This document shows positions 24,791 to 32,781 of a DNA stretch of 44,209 bases, piece after piece. Within the stretch, counting starts at the first letter, position 1. Each line of letters opens with the position of its first letter. The DNA is from Desulfuromonas sp. Its GTDB lineage: Bacteria > Desulfobacterota > Desulfuromonadia > Desulfuromonadales > SZUA-401. The notes beneath the pieces were generated by a model, which saw only the letters and a program-made list of their open reading frames with translations, did no database searches and was not told the origin of the DNA. The DNA is taken from contig PKUI01000133.1 in assembly GCA_002869605.1 (NCBI GenBank), positions 1 to 44,209 on the forward strand. The letters run 5' to 3'. Both the position numbers and the translations under genes were made by a program.

Positions 24791-26908
24791 TTATCCGTCG
24801 AGGCCGAGTTCATCGAGGCCGAATTCATCCTGGTTTTCAACGTCGGCGTCCGGGGCTGGTTGCGGAGAGGGGGGCTCGGTGGGCTTTGGTGGGGTTTCCG
24901 CCGCCTGGCTCTGGTAGTGATGCTGGTGCTTCATCGCCTGAACCTGTTGAATGACCAGCTTGCCCTGATCCTGGCGTTTTTCGGTTTCCTCGAAGATGTG
25001 GTTGGTCATCTTCTCCACCTCGTCAACGGCTGCATGAATGTTTTGGTTGCTGATGAGGTTTTCGGAAGTGGCTGCGGCCATATCCCCGGCCATGCTCTTG
25101 ATCTCCTCGATGGTCTGCACGATACGCTTGATGGCCTGGGCCTGCTCGTTCGAGGCGAGGGAGACCTGTTGGGACATCTGGCCGAGCTCCTCGATGGAGT
25201 GGGAAACGAATTGAGAACTGCGCACCTGTTCCTGGGTCGCCTTGAGGATTTCCTCGGTCATGTTCATGGCCGGGGTGGCACGCTCGAGGATCTCACTCAG
25301 GGCCCTGCTGGTTCCCTTGCCGACATCGATCCCTTTGTCGACCAGCTCACGGGTTTCGCTGATGTGGGAGACCGCCTCGAGGGTTGCTGAACCGATTTCG
25401 GTGATCAGATTCTCGATCGCTTCCGCCGAACCGGCTGTCTCGAGTGACAGCTTGCGGATTTCCTCCGCAACCACCGCGAACGATTTGCCGTGTTCTCCCG
25501 ACTGGGCCGCGATAATCGAGGCATTGAGGGACAACAGGTTGGTCTTCTGGTTGATCTCGTTGATGACTTGCACCGTGAGTTTGATCTCCTCACCTTTTTG
25601 GGCGAGGAACTCGATGGTGGCTACGGCCCGGTCGACCGCAAGAGAGATCCCCTGCAGTCCGTCGTACGACTGGGTAACCAGGTCGGCGCCATGCGCAGCC
25701 TCTGAACAGACCTTCTCTGACATTTTTTTGGAGCGGGTGGCGTTCTTTTCCACTTCCTGCACGCTGGCGGTGATTTCGTTCATTGCCGAGATCGAGCGTT
25801 CCATGAATTCGGATAGCTGGCCGAGGTTCTGGGATACCTCCTGAATGGCTGATGAGATTTCGCCCGCTGCGGAGCTGGTATCATCGACGGCGTGACTGAT
25901 GACGTCTGACGAGTCAGCGATCCCCCCGATGGTGGTCGTGCTCGAGATCATGGTCTTGCGCAACAGCTCGAGTTGTTCGAAAAACTTGCCGCGGTATTTG
26001 AGGAAGTTTTCGAAGGTGTTCTCGAGTTCGTCGGTGAGCGTCTCCACCCCTTCGAGCAGGCGGATCTTATTCAGTGAGGTTGAGACCTGGTCGGCGAACA
26101 GGCGCACGGTGTCGAGGTCGGTGTCGTCGAGCTGTTTGTGGTGAACCTTGTTGTCGACTCCGAAAACGCCGATCGCTTCACCGCCGAGGGTGATCGGGCA
26201 GATGATGAAGTTGCGCGAGCGCAGCTGTGGAATTTCGTCACACGGCGGAAGTAAATGATAGTCCTCCGGCATGTCGCGCATGTCATCGACGAGGAAGTAG
26301 CGGTTTTCGTTGAGCGCCTTGAAGATAGCCCCGGCGCTTTCGTCGTAAGGGAGGACGATGCCGTTGACGTTGTCTTTCTCTTTGCTGCTGCTGGCGATAA
26401 ACTCGATTTTGTTGCGTTCCTTGTTGAGCATCAGCAGGTTGACGCGATCGTAGCGCAGGATGTCGTGCAGGCTGTCGGCGGCCATGGTCAGGATCGACTG
26501 CGGATCGAGCGAATTCTGGATGTTGGCGTTGGTGGAGTGGAAGTTCTTAAGGTTGAAGTTAAGCTCCCGGAAACGGCGCTCGAACTCGGCTTTCTGGTCG
26601 ATGATCGTCCGGTTGAGGCTGTCGAGGTTGGCGGCCCGGTCGTGGATCTGTTCGATGTAGTTGCCGATCATGAAGCCGGTGGTCGTCAGTACCGCCGAGG
26701 TGCCGAGCCCCATGTAGAGATGCAGCGCGAGGATTTCCTGGGAGGAGACCGGGTAGCCGATGAATTGTTGAATCAGCCCGGATGTCGCCGGGAAAAAGAA
26801 CAGCCGAACTAGCCCCCAGCCGATCGGTGCGCCGACTCCCAGGAGAAAGCCGGCGACAGCATAACGGATTGCTAACCCGGTTTTTCCTACGGTAAACGAA
26901 CGCGCCAT
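24791..26908 (-). CDS. GAF-containing methyl-accepting chemotaxis protein
   Basis: 705 residues. Two closely spaced membrane helices (about 8-32 and 50-75) leave no sizeable periplasmic sensor. A GAF domain follows (about 120-285), so sensing is cytoplasmic, then the long MCP coiled coil with its hairpin tip (INQKTNLLSLNASIIAAQSG, then FAVVAEEIRKLS). The C-terminus is Pro-rich and acidic and lacks a CheR-binding pentapeptide. The ATG at 26908 with CGGAGGG about 7 nt upstream is chosen; a longer ORF of 28 extra residues has no support. No che genes are nearby. Downstream lie the RCK protein and the CPA2 antiporter. Confidence 0.92.
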   Translation of the reverse strand: MARSFTVGKTGLAIRYAVAGFLLGVGAPIGWGLVRLFFFPATSGLIQQFIGYPVSSQEILALHLYMGLGTSAVLTTTGFMIGNYIEQIHDRAANLDSLNRTIIDQKAEFERRFRELNFNLKNFHSTNANIQNSLDPQSILTMAADSLHDILRYDRVNLLMLNKERNKIEFIASSSKEKDNVNGIVLPYDESAGAIFKALNENRYFLVDDMRDMPEDYHLLPPCDEIPQLRSRNFIICPITLGGEAIGVFGVDNKVHHKQLDDTDLDTVRLFADQVSTSLNKIRLLEGVETLTDELENTFENFLKYRGKFFEQLELLRKTMISSTTTIGGIADSSDVISHAVDDTSSAAGEISSAIQEVSQNLGQLSEFMERSISAMNEITASVQEVEKNATRSKKMSEKVCSEAAHGADLVTQSYDGLQGISLAVDRAVATIEFLAQKGEEIKLTVQVINEINQKTNLLSLNASIIAAQSGEHGKSFAVVAEEIRKLSLETAGSAEAIENLITEIGSATLEAVSHISETRELVDKGIDVGKGTSRALSEILERATPAMNMTEEILKATQEQVRSSQFVSHSIEELGQMSQQVSLASNEQAQAIKRIVQTIEEIKSMAGDMAAATSENLISNQNIHAAVDEVEKMTNHIFEETEKRQDQGKLVIQQVQAMKHQHHYQSQAAETPPKPTEPPSPQPAPDADVENQDEFGLDELGLDG

Positions 26909-27022
26909 GGTCAACCCTCCGAAAATACAGAAAAAGTAAACATCCGGATAATCCGGCACATGATAACAGAAGCCTCTGTGCTTGTCAGGCAAAAATCGTG
27001 CGCTGTATGTCGCCGGTCAGCA

Positions 27023-28153
27023 CTATTTGCGGAGAATGGAGGCCAGGCGTAGCAATGCTCCCTGGCGGGTTTGTATGGCTCCGTATGGGCAGAGCTCCTG
27101 GCAGCAGAAGCAGCGAATACAGGTGGCAAGGTCAATTTCGACCTGTTTGTGAAGCTGCATGGCACGTGGAGGACAATGGTTGACGCACAGTCCACAGCGC
27201 ACGCAGCGTTTTTCGACGATTTCGGGGCGCGCGGTCAGTGCCTTGCGCAGTGGGCGGCGCAAGGGAGCAGGCAGGCCGAAGTTGACGTCGGTCTGTTTGG
27301 CGGCGCGGAAGTTTGTCGCGCGCAGTGCCTGCAGGTCGTCGCCACACAGTTCGAGGTCGGTGAAGCGGCTGCCGGGTAGCGCCATCTGCTGCGCCATCTG
27401 CTGGGTAAAGACCCGTTCGAGTGGTAGGCCGGTTAGCTCGAGGGCCAAGGTGTCGACAGCTACACAGGAGGTGCCGCCAATCAGGGCGCCGATGTGGCGC
27501 GGGTCACCGCTGCCGGGGCCGTTTCCCTCCATGGTGGTGACCGCGTCGACGATTGTCAGGGTCGGAGACAGGCGTTGCGCCAGCTCCTGGAGGAGCCGGG
27601 CAAACAGAGCCTTGCTGGTGCCGGCCTGCAGGTGCAGGCTGATCTTACGCTTGCCGACCACCGCACCGTAGAGATTCTTGACCGCGCAGGTCAGACCCAT
27701 CATCTGGTGGGTCTTGAGCTTGGGGAGGTTGATGATCGCGTCGGCTTCGAGCAGCGGGGTGGCTATCTCGAGGCGCTGAAAGCTGCCGGCGCCGAGGCTG
27801 ATGGTGGTTGCCTCGACAAAGGGCACGAAGGTTGTGCCGGTCTGCTCGCAAACCTCGAGGATACCGCAGGCTTTCGCGACCTGCAGCGGTGAGCCTATGC
27901 CGGGGGAGTCTCCGACCAGAGGTGTCGCGCCAACTCTCTTGACCGCTTCGATGACCGCGTGAACCAGCTGAGGGTGGGTGGTGACCGCCTTTTCGGGAGA
28001 TTTGCCGGAGAGCAGGTTCGGTTTGATCAGTACCTTTTGTCCCGGGCGGATGAAGGAGTCCAGGCCCCCGAGTTCGGCAAGCAGGCGGGAGAGGCTGGCG
28101 TCAATGGTTCCGGGGGTGTAATCGGGGGTGGCAATCAGGGCGACGCGGTTCAT
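27023..28153 (-). CDS. DUF362 protein with two [4Fe-4S] ferredoxin motifs
   Basis: 376 residues. The DUF362 domain (about 1-250: IKPNLLSGKSPEKAVTTHP, INLPKLKTHQMMGLTCAVKN) is followed by a ferredoxin module with CVRCGLCVNHCP and CIRCFCCQELCP, enough for two [4Fe-4S] clusters. DUF362 proteins are frequent in anaerobes and mostly uncharacterised; a redox role is inferred from the clusters. The ATG at 28153 overlaps the YjbQ stop (ATGA), so a 40-residue longer frame is rejected. Last of a coupled trio lipase-YjbQ-DUF362. Confidence 0.93.
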   Translation of the reverse strand: MNRVALIATPDYTPGTIDASLSRLLAELGGLDSFIRPGQKVLIKPNLLSGKSPEKAVTTHPQLVHAVIEAVKRVGATPLVGDSPGIGSPLQVAKACGILEVCEQTGTTFVPFVEATTISLGAGSFQRLEIATPLLEADAIINLPKLKTHQMMGLTCAVKNLYGAVVGKRKISLHLQAGTSKALFARLLQELAQRLSPTLTIVDAVTTMEGNGPGSGDPRHIGALIGGTSCVAVDTLALELTGLPLERVFTQQMAQQMALPGSRFTDLELCGDDLQALRATNFRAAKQTDVNFGLPAPLRRPLRKALTARPEIVEKRCVRCGLCVNHCPPRAMQLHKQVEIDLATCIRCFCCQELCPYGAIQTRQGALLRLASILRK

Positions 28154-28545
28154 CCGGCGATGATCTTGACCTGCAGCTGGCGTTGCCTCGGTCCGTCGAA
28201 CTCGCAGAAGTAGATCCCCTGCCAGGTGCCGAGCAGCGGTGCGCCGCCGGAGAACGGCAGACTCAGCTGACAACCGATCAGCGAGCTCTTGATATGGGCG
28301 TCGCTGTTTCCCTCCGCGTGGCGGAAGGCCGGGTCGTTCGGTACCAGCTTTTCCAGCCCGTAGAGCATGTCGCGAATCACGTCGGGGTCGGCATTTTCGT
28401 TGATGGTGATGGCTGCAGTGGTGTGTGGCACGAACAGGTGCAGCAGCCCCTCATGGACGCCGCTGTCACGCACCACGCGACTGACGGTTGAGGTGACGTC
28501 GAGCATCTGGCTGCGCTGCTCAGTCTGGATATCGAGGGTCGTCAT
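28150..28545 (-). CDS. yjbQ: YjbQ/UPF0047 family protein
   Basis: 131 residues, the full size of the family. Signatures are LFVPHTTAAITINENADPDV, HAEGNSDAHIKSSLIG and GTWQGIYFCEFDGPR. Some members show a secondary thiamine-phosphate synthase activity, but the physiological role is open. Both ends overlap neighbours by 4 nt (ATGA with the lipase gene upstream and with the DUF362 gene downstream), which fixes the start and shows strict translational coupling. Confidence 0.93.
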   Translation of the reverse strand: MTTLDIQTEQRSQMLDVTSTVSRVVRDSGVHEGLLHLFVPHTTAAITINENADPDVIRDMLYGLEKLVPNDPAFRHAEGNSDAHIKSSLIGCQLSLPFSGGAPLLGTWQGIYFCEFDGPRQRQLQVKIIAG

Positions 28546-29378
28546 GCGCAGTGCTCCCGCAGCGTCTTGAGGATCGTCTTGACGCTGCTCGGCAAAAAAA
28601 GCGCCGAAGTGTGCCCAACTCCCTGCAACTCGAGGTTGTCGGCCCACTCGAGGCGTCCGAAATCGGCCGGGACGACGATGTTGTCATGGCGGCAATAGAT
28701 GTTGGTGACCGGTATCTCCGCCGGCGGTTCTGCGCTGCCGAGTCTTTTTAGGAACTCGCTGTCCGGCAGAACGTTGAGCGCAAGGTTGGAGATCGCAAAC
28801 GGGGCGAGGCGCGAGCCGCCGTTGGGAACCGAGAGCAGGGTCAGCGAGGCGACCTTGTCGGCGCCGCCACGTAGCTGCACATAGTTGCGCGCGATCATAC
28901 CCCCCATCGAGTGGCCCAGTAGATGAACCTTCTCGATGCCCGGCTTGTGGCGCAGCTCGATAACCTTGCGGTCGAGGATTTCGGTGAGGGTTTCGATGTC
29001 GCGGGTCGGTGGCAGGGTCAGGGCATAGACGTTGCGAAAGCCCCGTAGCCAGAGCAGCAGACGTAACCACAGCCAGCAGCCACGGCTTTGGAAAAGGCCA
29101 TGCAGGAGCAGGATAGGGGGATTCAGGGAGCGCGGCAGCCGCTCGCGGCGGCGGGTGTACAAGCCGAGCGGGTGCAGGATCAGGGTGACGGTGAGGAAAA
29201 GTGCTTCAACCAGGATCAGCCGAGACGCAAACAGCAGCCGCGACGCGCTGAAGCGGTTTTCGAGGAGCTGCGGTTCGCCGTTGGCAGCTTCGTACCAGGC
29301 AAAGGCATAACTGAAAGTGACGGTGACCAGGGACGCAGAGAAGAGTACGCCTAGGATCAGGTAGAGTAACGATATCAT
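28542..29378 (-). CDS. Membrane-anchored alpha/beta hydrolase (lipase-like)
   Basis: 278 residues from the ATG at 29378, with GGAG 6 nt upstream. Two N-terminal hydrophobic helices (about 2-28 and 52-75) anchor it. The hydrolase domain begins at LLHGLFQSRGCW (oxyanion region). The nucleophile is S157 in GHSMGG, and the acid and base are likely the Asp in CRHDNIVVP and the His in GVGHTSALF. The arrangement is like triacylglycerol lipase/PGAP1-type esterases. Substrate unknown. First of the three overlapping genes ending with the DUF362 protein. Confidence 0.9.
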   Translation of the reverse strand: MISLLYLILGVLFSASLVTVTFSYAFAWYEAANGEPQLLENRFSASRLLFASRLILVEALFLTVTLILHPLGLYTRRRERLPRSLNPPILLLHGLFQSRGCWLWLRLLLWLRGFRNVYALTLPPTRDIETLTEILDRKVIELRHKPGIEKVHLLGHSMGGMIARNYVQLRGGADKVASLTLLSVPNGGSRLAPFAISNLALNVLPDSEFLKRLGSAEPPAEIPVTNIYCRHDNIVVPADFGRLEWADNLELQGVGHTSALFLPSSVKTILKTLREHCA

Positions 29379-29453
29379 CAGGACTCCGGCGCTAGAAGCT
29401 GCCAAATTATGCCACGCGCCTGCGGAAGCGTCAACGTGCCCCGCACGGATGTT

Positions 29454-30086
29454 CTAGGCGGCCGCACGTGCCTGGGCTTCCTCCAGGAATACACGCAGTG
29501 CCGGCAGGGTCGGTTGCAGGCGCTCCGGGAGCTCCGGGAGCTCGCCGAGTGCCGCTTCGAGCTGGCGGGTGGCGGACAGGGCGCGTTTGAGGGCGGCCTT
29601 TTCGAGCTCATCGGCGGGCGGCGGAGGAGAGACGTCGCGGTAGCGCTTGAGGATGGTCGGGTGGCTCCGCTCCTCTTCGAGCACCGCCTTACGCAGATCC
29701 TGGTACGGCTCTTCGGCCAGCCCTTCCTCCTGCGCCTTGCATAACAGATCGACGGAGCGGTAGTCGGGGAGTGGGCGCAGCTCTTCACGCTTGGTGAGCA
29801 GGTCCGGCTCCTCCTTTTCGAGGAAACGATAGGCGCGGGTCAGTTTGAGGGCGGTCGGCTTCTTGATGCGGACCTCTTTGGAACAATACTCCTCAAAAGT
29901 GATATAGCCCCATTCGCGGTAGAGCTTATTCGCGTTAACGGCGATCAGTCGTTCTCCGAGCTCGACCCATGACGACTTGAAGCGTTTGGCGCTTTCCAGG
30001 ACCTCAAAGCGGGGGGTTCCCGGTTCAAGCTGGTGCATGAGGTTTTCGATAGCCAGTTCCGCTTTGCTCTTCGGTTGTTCTGCCAT
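29454..30086 (-). CDS. Unknown helical protein with an HTH-like region
   Basis: 210 residues from the ATG at 30086 (MAEQPKSKAE), with a purine-rich GGGGGCAGG upstream; a frame 57 residues longer is not supported. It is almost entirely helical and charged. Residues 45-90 (SSWVELGERLIAVNA..., YREWGYITFEEYCSKEVRI, KPTALKLTRAY) look like the short segments ahead of a helix-turn-helix seen in some DNA-binding and phage-derived proteins. A long Glu/Leu/Arg coiled stretch and an Ala-rich C-terminus follow. Divergent from the RlmI-like gene. Function not known. Confidence 0.78.
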   Translation of the reverse strand: MAEQPKSKAELAIENLMHQLEPGTPRFEVLESAKRFKSSWVELGERLIAVNANKLYREWGYITFEEYCSKEVRIKKPTALKLTRAYRFLEKEEPDLLTKREELRPLPDYRSVDLLCKAQEEGLAEEPYQDLRKAVLEEERSHPTILKRYRDVSPPPPADELEKAALKRALSATRQLEAALGELPELPERLQPTLPALRVFLEEAQARAAA

Positions 30087-30155
30087 TGACCTGCCCCCTG
30101 TGAGGAATTCGCCGCAGTCTAGCACAGTCACGGGCGCCCCGGAAGGTGTTTTGGC

Positions 30156-30184
30156 TTGTGGGGGCGGGGGCGGGAGGCTACAAT
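30156..30184 (+). promoter_or_regulatory. Putative sigma-70 promoter for the RlmI-like gene
   Basis: -35 TTGTGG (30156-30161), 17-nt spacer, -10 TACAAT (30179-30184), 65 nt before the ATG. The -10 is good and the -35 is weak. It lies in the 162-nt divergent gap. Confidence 0.45.
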
Positions 30185-30248
30185 GCGCGCTCGTTAAACT
30201 ATCAAAGCTTGCCCGCTGGGAAGCGTGACGGCTTGTGGAGTCTGCTGT

Positions 30249-31445
30249 ATGAACCATCGATGTCCTGTCGGTTCCGATACCGAGCGCATGCTAGAACTTG
30301 GCCACACCTGGGCGATTGCCGACCGCTTCACCAGGAAGTGGCCGAAAGGGCGCCCCGGCGATCTGCTGCACCTGCTTGGTCAGCAGGGCCAAGTGCTGGC
30401 GACGGCTCTCTACGAGCCGGGAGCGCGGGTTGTGGCCAGAGTGCTTGGGCGGGGCGAAATCGAGTTGACTCCAGCGTGGCTCGATCAGCGCCTGAAGAGT
30501 GCCAGCCAGTTACGTCGCTGGCTCGATCTGGGCGAAACGGATGCCTACCGCCTGATCAATGGCGAGGGGGACGGGCTGCCTGGGGTGACCATCGACCGCT
30601 ACGGTGACTATAGGGTCATTCAACTCTATTGCGACTGTTGGCAACCTCACCTTGAGCTGCTGGTCGACGCGTTACAGAAACGGGAGCAGCCGCGCGGCAT
30701 TTACGTCAAGGAGCGGCCGCAGCAGACTCGCGAGCTTGAGGCACGCCACGCGTCGAAAAAATACGCCCGGCTGCTCAAGGGGGTCCCCTGCCCAGGGAGG
30801 ATGGCGGTGAGCGAGAACGGCCTTTCTTTCCTGGTCGATCTCGAAGAGGGGCTCAATACCGGCCTGTTTCTGGATATGCGTGAGTATCGCCGCAGCCTGA
30901 TGAACCGTGTGGCCGGCAGACGTTTTCTCAACCTGTTCTGCTATACGGGGGCCTTCTCGGTGGCGGCGGCCTGCGCCGGGGCGTCGCAGTTGACCAGCGT
31001 CGATGCTTCGAGCAGCTATCTGGGATGGGCGCGCGACAACTTCGCCACCAATGGTCTTGACCCCGATGCTTACGAGTTTGTTGCCGACGACTGTTTCGTT
31101 GCGCTGGAGAAGATGCGCACAGAGGGACGGCGTTTCGACATGATACTGATGGACCCGCCGAGTTTTTCGACCACCCGCAAGAGCCGCTTCAGTACTCGCG
31201 GCGGCACCTCCGAGTTGGTTTCTGCTGCACTGGCGCTGCTCGAACCGGGGGGGCTGCTGATCTGTTCTTCCAACCACCAGAAGGTCGATGTCGCCGACTA
31301 CCTCAAGGAGCTGCGTCGTGGCGCGCTCGCCGCGCAGCGGGAGCTTCGGGTGATCGACCTCGGCGGGCAGGGAGGAGATTTTCCCTACCCGGTCACTTTC
31401 CCCGAGGGACGTTACCTGAAGTTCGTCACCGCGGTCGGCGTCTAG
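30249..31445 (+). CDS. RlmI-like class I rRNA (cytosine-C5) methyltransferase
   Basis: About 398 residues. The N-terminal PUA-like domain (WAIADRFTRKW...GDLLHLLGQQGQVLATALYEP) is followed by the central RlmI region (GLPGVTIDRYGDYRVIQLYCD) and a Rossmann methyltransferase with FLNLFCYTGAFSVAAA, SVDASSSYLGWARDN and the motif IV MDPPSFSTTRKS. The family methylates 23S rRNA, as E. coli RlmI does at m5C1962. The ATG at 30249 has TGGAG 9 nt upstream; a GTG eight codons earlier is possible. Monocistronic, with fabI 77 nt downstream. Confidence 0.9.
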   Translation: MNHRCPVGSDTERMLELGHTWAIADRFTRKWPKGRPGDLLHLLGQQGQVLATALYEPGARVVARVLGRGEIELTPAWLDQRLKSASQLRRWLDLGETDAYRLINGEGDGLPGVTIDRYGDYRVIQLYCDCWQPHLELLVDALQKREQPRGIYVKERPQQTRELEARHASKKYARLLKGVPCPGRMAVSENGLSFLVDLEEGLNTGLFLDMREYRRSLMNRVAGRRFLNLFCYTGAFSVAAACAGASQLTSVDASSSYLGWARDNFATNGLDPDAYEFVADDCFVALEKMRTEGRRFDMILMDPPSFSTTRKSRFSTRGGTSELVSAALALLEPGGLLICSSNHQKVDVADYLKELRRGALAAQRELRVIDLGGQGGDFPYPVTFPEGRYLKFVTAVGV

Positions 31446-31522
31446 CGCTTGCTTTCCGTACCTTCATCTGCTAAAAAGCTGTAACTTCCGCATTTGGAAT
31501 GGAACAAGGAGGAACAACCGAA

Positions 31523-32290
31523 ATGAGTTTACTGAAGGGAAAGCGCGGCCTGATCGTCGGGGTCGCCAACGATATCAGCATCGCTTGGGGGATTGCCCAG
31601 CAGCTTCACGCTGCCGGTGCCGAGCTCGCCTTTACCTACCTGAACGAGGCGCTGGAGAAGCGCGTGCGCCCGCTGGCCGAGTCACTCGGCTCCAAGATCA
31701 TCCTTCCCTGCGACGTCGGCAGTGACGAGCAGGTCAAGGCGGTCTACGATGAGCTTGAGAAACAGTGGGGGGAACTCGACTTCGTGGTCCACGCAGTTGC
31801 CTTTGCCAATCGCGAAGACCTCAAGAACCCCTTTTCCGAGACCAGCCGCGAAGGGTTTGCGCTGGCCATGGACATCAGCGCCTACTCACTGCTGCCTGTA
31901 ACCCGCTACGCGGTGCCGTTGATGAAAAACGGCGGCAGCGTAGTCAGCCTTACTTACCTCGGCGCGGTGCGTACCATCCCCAACTACAATGTCATGGGGG
32001 TGGCCAAGGCAGCACTCGAAGCCTCGACCCGCTATCTCGCCGCCGAACTCGGCGAGAAGGGCATCCGCGTTAACGCCATCTCGGCCGGCCCGATCAAGAC
32101 CCTGGCCGCCAGCGGTATAGGCAAGTTTAAAGAAAAGCTCAAGATGATGGACGAGAAGGCGCCGCTGCGCCGCACCGTCACCCAGGAGGAGGTCGGCAAG
32201 TCGGCCCTCTACCTGATCTCCGATCTCGGCAGTGGCGTGACCGGCGAGATCCACTACGTCGACGCGGGGTACAATATCCTCGGCGCGTAA
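31523..32290 (+). CDS. fabI: Enoyl-[acyl-carrier-protein] reductase (NADH) FabI
   Basis: FabI, 255 residues of the SDR fold. The family NAD-binding opening is GVANDISIAWGIA, and the catalytic residues Y145, Y155 and K162 (YNVMGVAK) are in place, as in E. coli (146/156/163). It makes the last reduction of each fatty acid elongation cycle. The ATG at 31523 has AAGGAGG upstream; the ATG at 31499 would add eight residues that contain the ribosome site itself. Ends before a GC-rich terminator. Confidence 0.97.
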   Translation: MSLLKGKRGLIVGVANDISIAWGIAQQLHAAGAELAFTYLNEALEKRVRPLAESLGSKIILPCDVGSDEQVKAVYDELEKQWGELDFVVHAVAFANREDLKNPFSETSREGFALAMDISAYSLLPVTRYAVPLMKNGGSVVSLTYLGAVRTIPNYNVMGVAKAALEASTRYLAAELGEKGIRVNAISAGPIKTLAASGIGKFKEKLKMMDEKAPLRRTVTQEEVGKSALYLISDLGSGVTGEIHYVDAGYNILGA

Positions 32291-32322
32291 GCGGTATTAT
32301 TATCTTTAGTAGGTTAAAATGG

Positions 32323-32354
32323 CAGGGGGCTTTATGGCCCCCTGTTGTTATTTG
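32323..32354 (+). terminator. Terminator after fabI
   Basis: Stem CAGGGGGC (32323-32330) / GCCCCCTG (32337-32344), loop TTTATG, followed by TTGTTATTTG. It starts 33 nt after the fabI stop. Confidence 0.82.
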
Positions 32355-32401
32355 TGGTTCAGTTACGGTTGGGAACTGCGGGGTCACGGCCCCGCACGTC
32401 G

Positions 32402-32699
32402 GCTTACTCTTTTGTGGTGCCACAAAAGAGTAAGCAGAAAAAGGCGCCCGAGCTCCTTGCTCGCAAAAAGCGCAGGTTCTAGGCGTCACACGGGGTAGGG
32501 ATGAGCTTTTGACTGTTCCACTGCCCTTGCGGGGCCCCGTGCGCAGTCACCGAGTGCCGGGATTTTAATCTTGCCGTCTGGCGAGCACGCGAGCCGGCTG
32601 GATTAAAATCCCGGATAGCAAGGGTACCCGATCGTCGGGTGACGGAGTTCGGGGTGGTTTCTTTTGCTTACTTTTCTTTGCCACTCAAAGAAAAGTAAG
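32402..32699. repeat. Palindrome-bounded intergenic element
   Basis: Three perfect inverted repeats in under 300 nt: 32402-32435 (16-bp arms GCTTACTCTTTTGTGG, 2-nt loop), 32557-32614 (14-bp arms CCGGGATTTTAATC, 30-nt loop) and 32667-32699 (14-bp arms CTTACTTTTCTTTG, 5-nt loop). The outer two share a CTTACT..TTTG core, so the block looks like one unit with related ends. Elements with such TTACTTTT/AAAAGTAA palindromes are scattered between genes in many Proteobacteria. No coding frame inside is convincing. A miniature mobile element or REP-like cluster is likely. Confidence 0.7.
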
Positions 32700-32781
32700 G
32701 CACATGCCGGGTGCCCCCGGCGGTCCGGGTTTGTTAATATGTTTAGGTTTAAGGAAATGGCTATCTTTTCGGGATATATCT

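Larger units (their letters stand above)
32291..32781. other. Gene-free stretch between fabI and hflX
   Basis: About 490 nt without a convincing gene. It holds the fabI terminator and then a roughly 300-nt block bounded by two long perfect palindromes with a third inside (listed separately). Small frames here (for example 32178-32489 minus) have no ribosome site and no protein-like composition. No clear sigma-70 promoter for hflX was found. Confidence 0.7.

Noticed and set aside
26255..26812. 185-codon plus-strand frame inside the chemoreceptor gene
   Set aside because: Mirror of the GAF region; composition dominated by Val/Asp/Gln as expected from antisense.
32178..32489. 103-codon minus-strand frame covering the fabI end and the palindromic element
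   Set aside because: Runs through fabI antisense and a terminator; Arg/Pro-rich without any domain.
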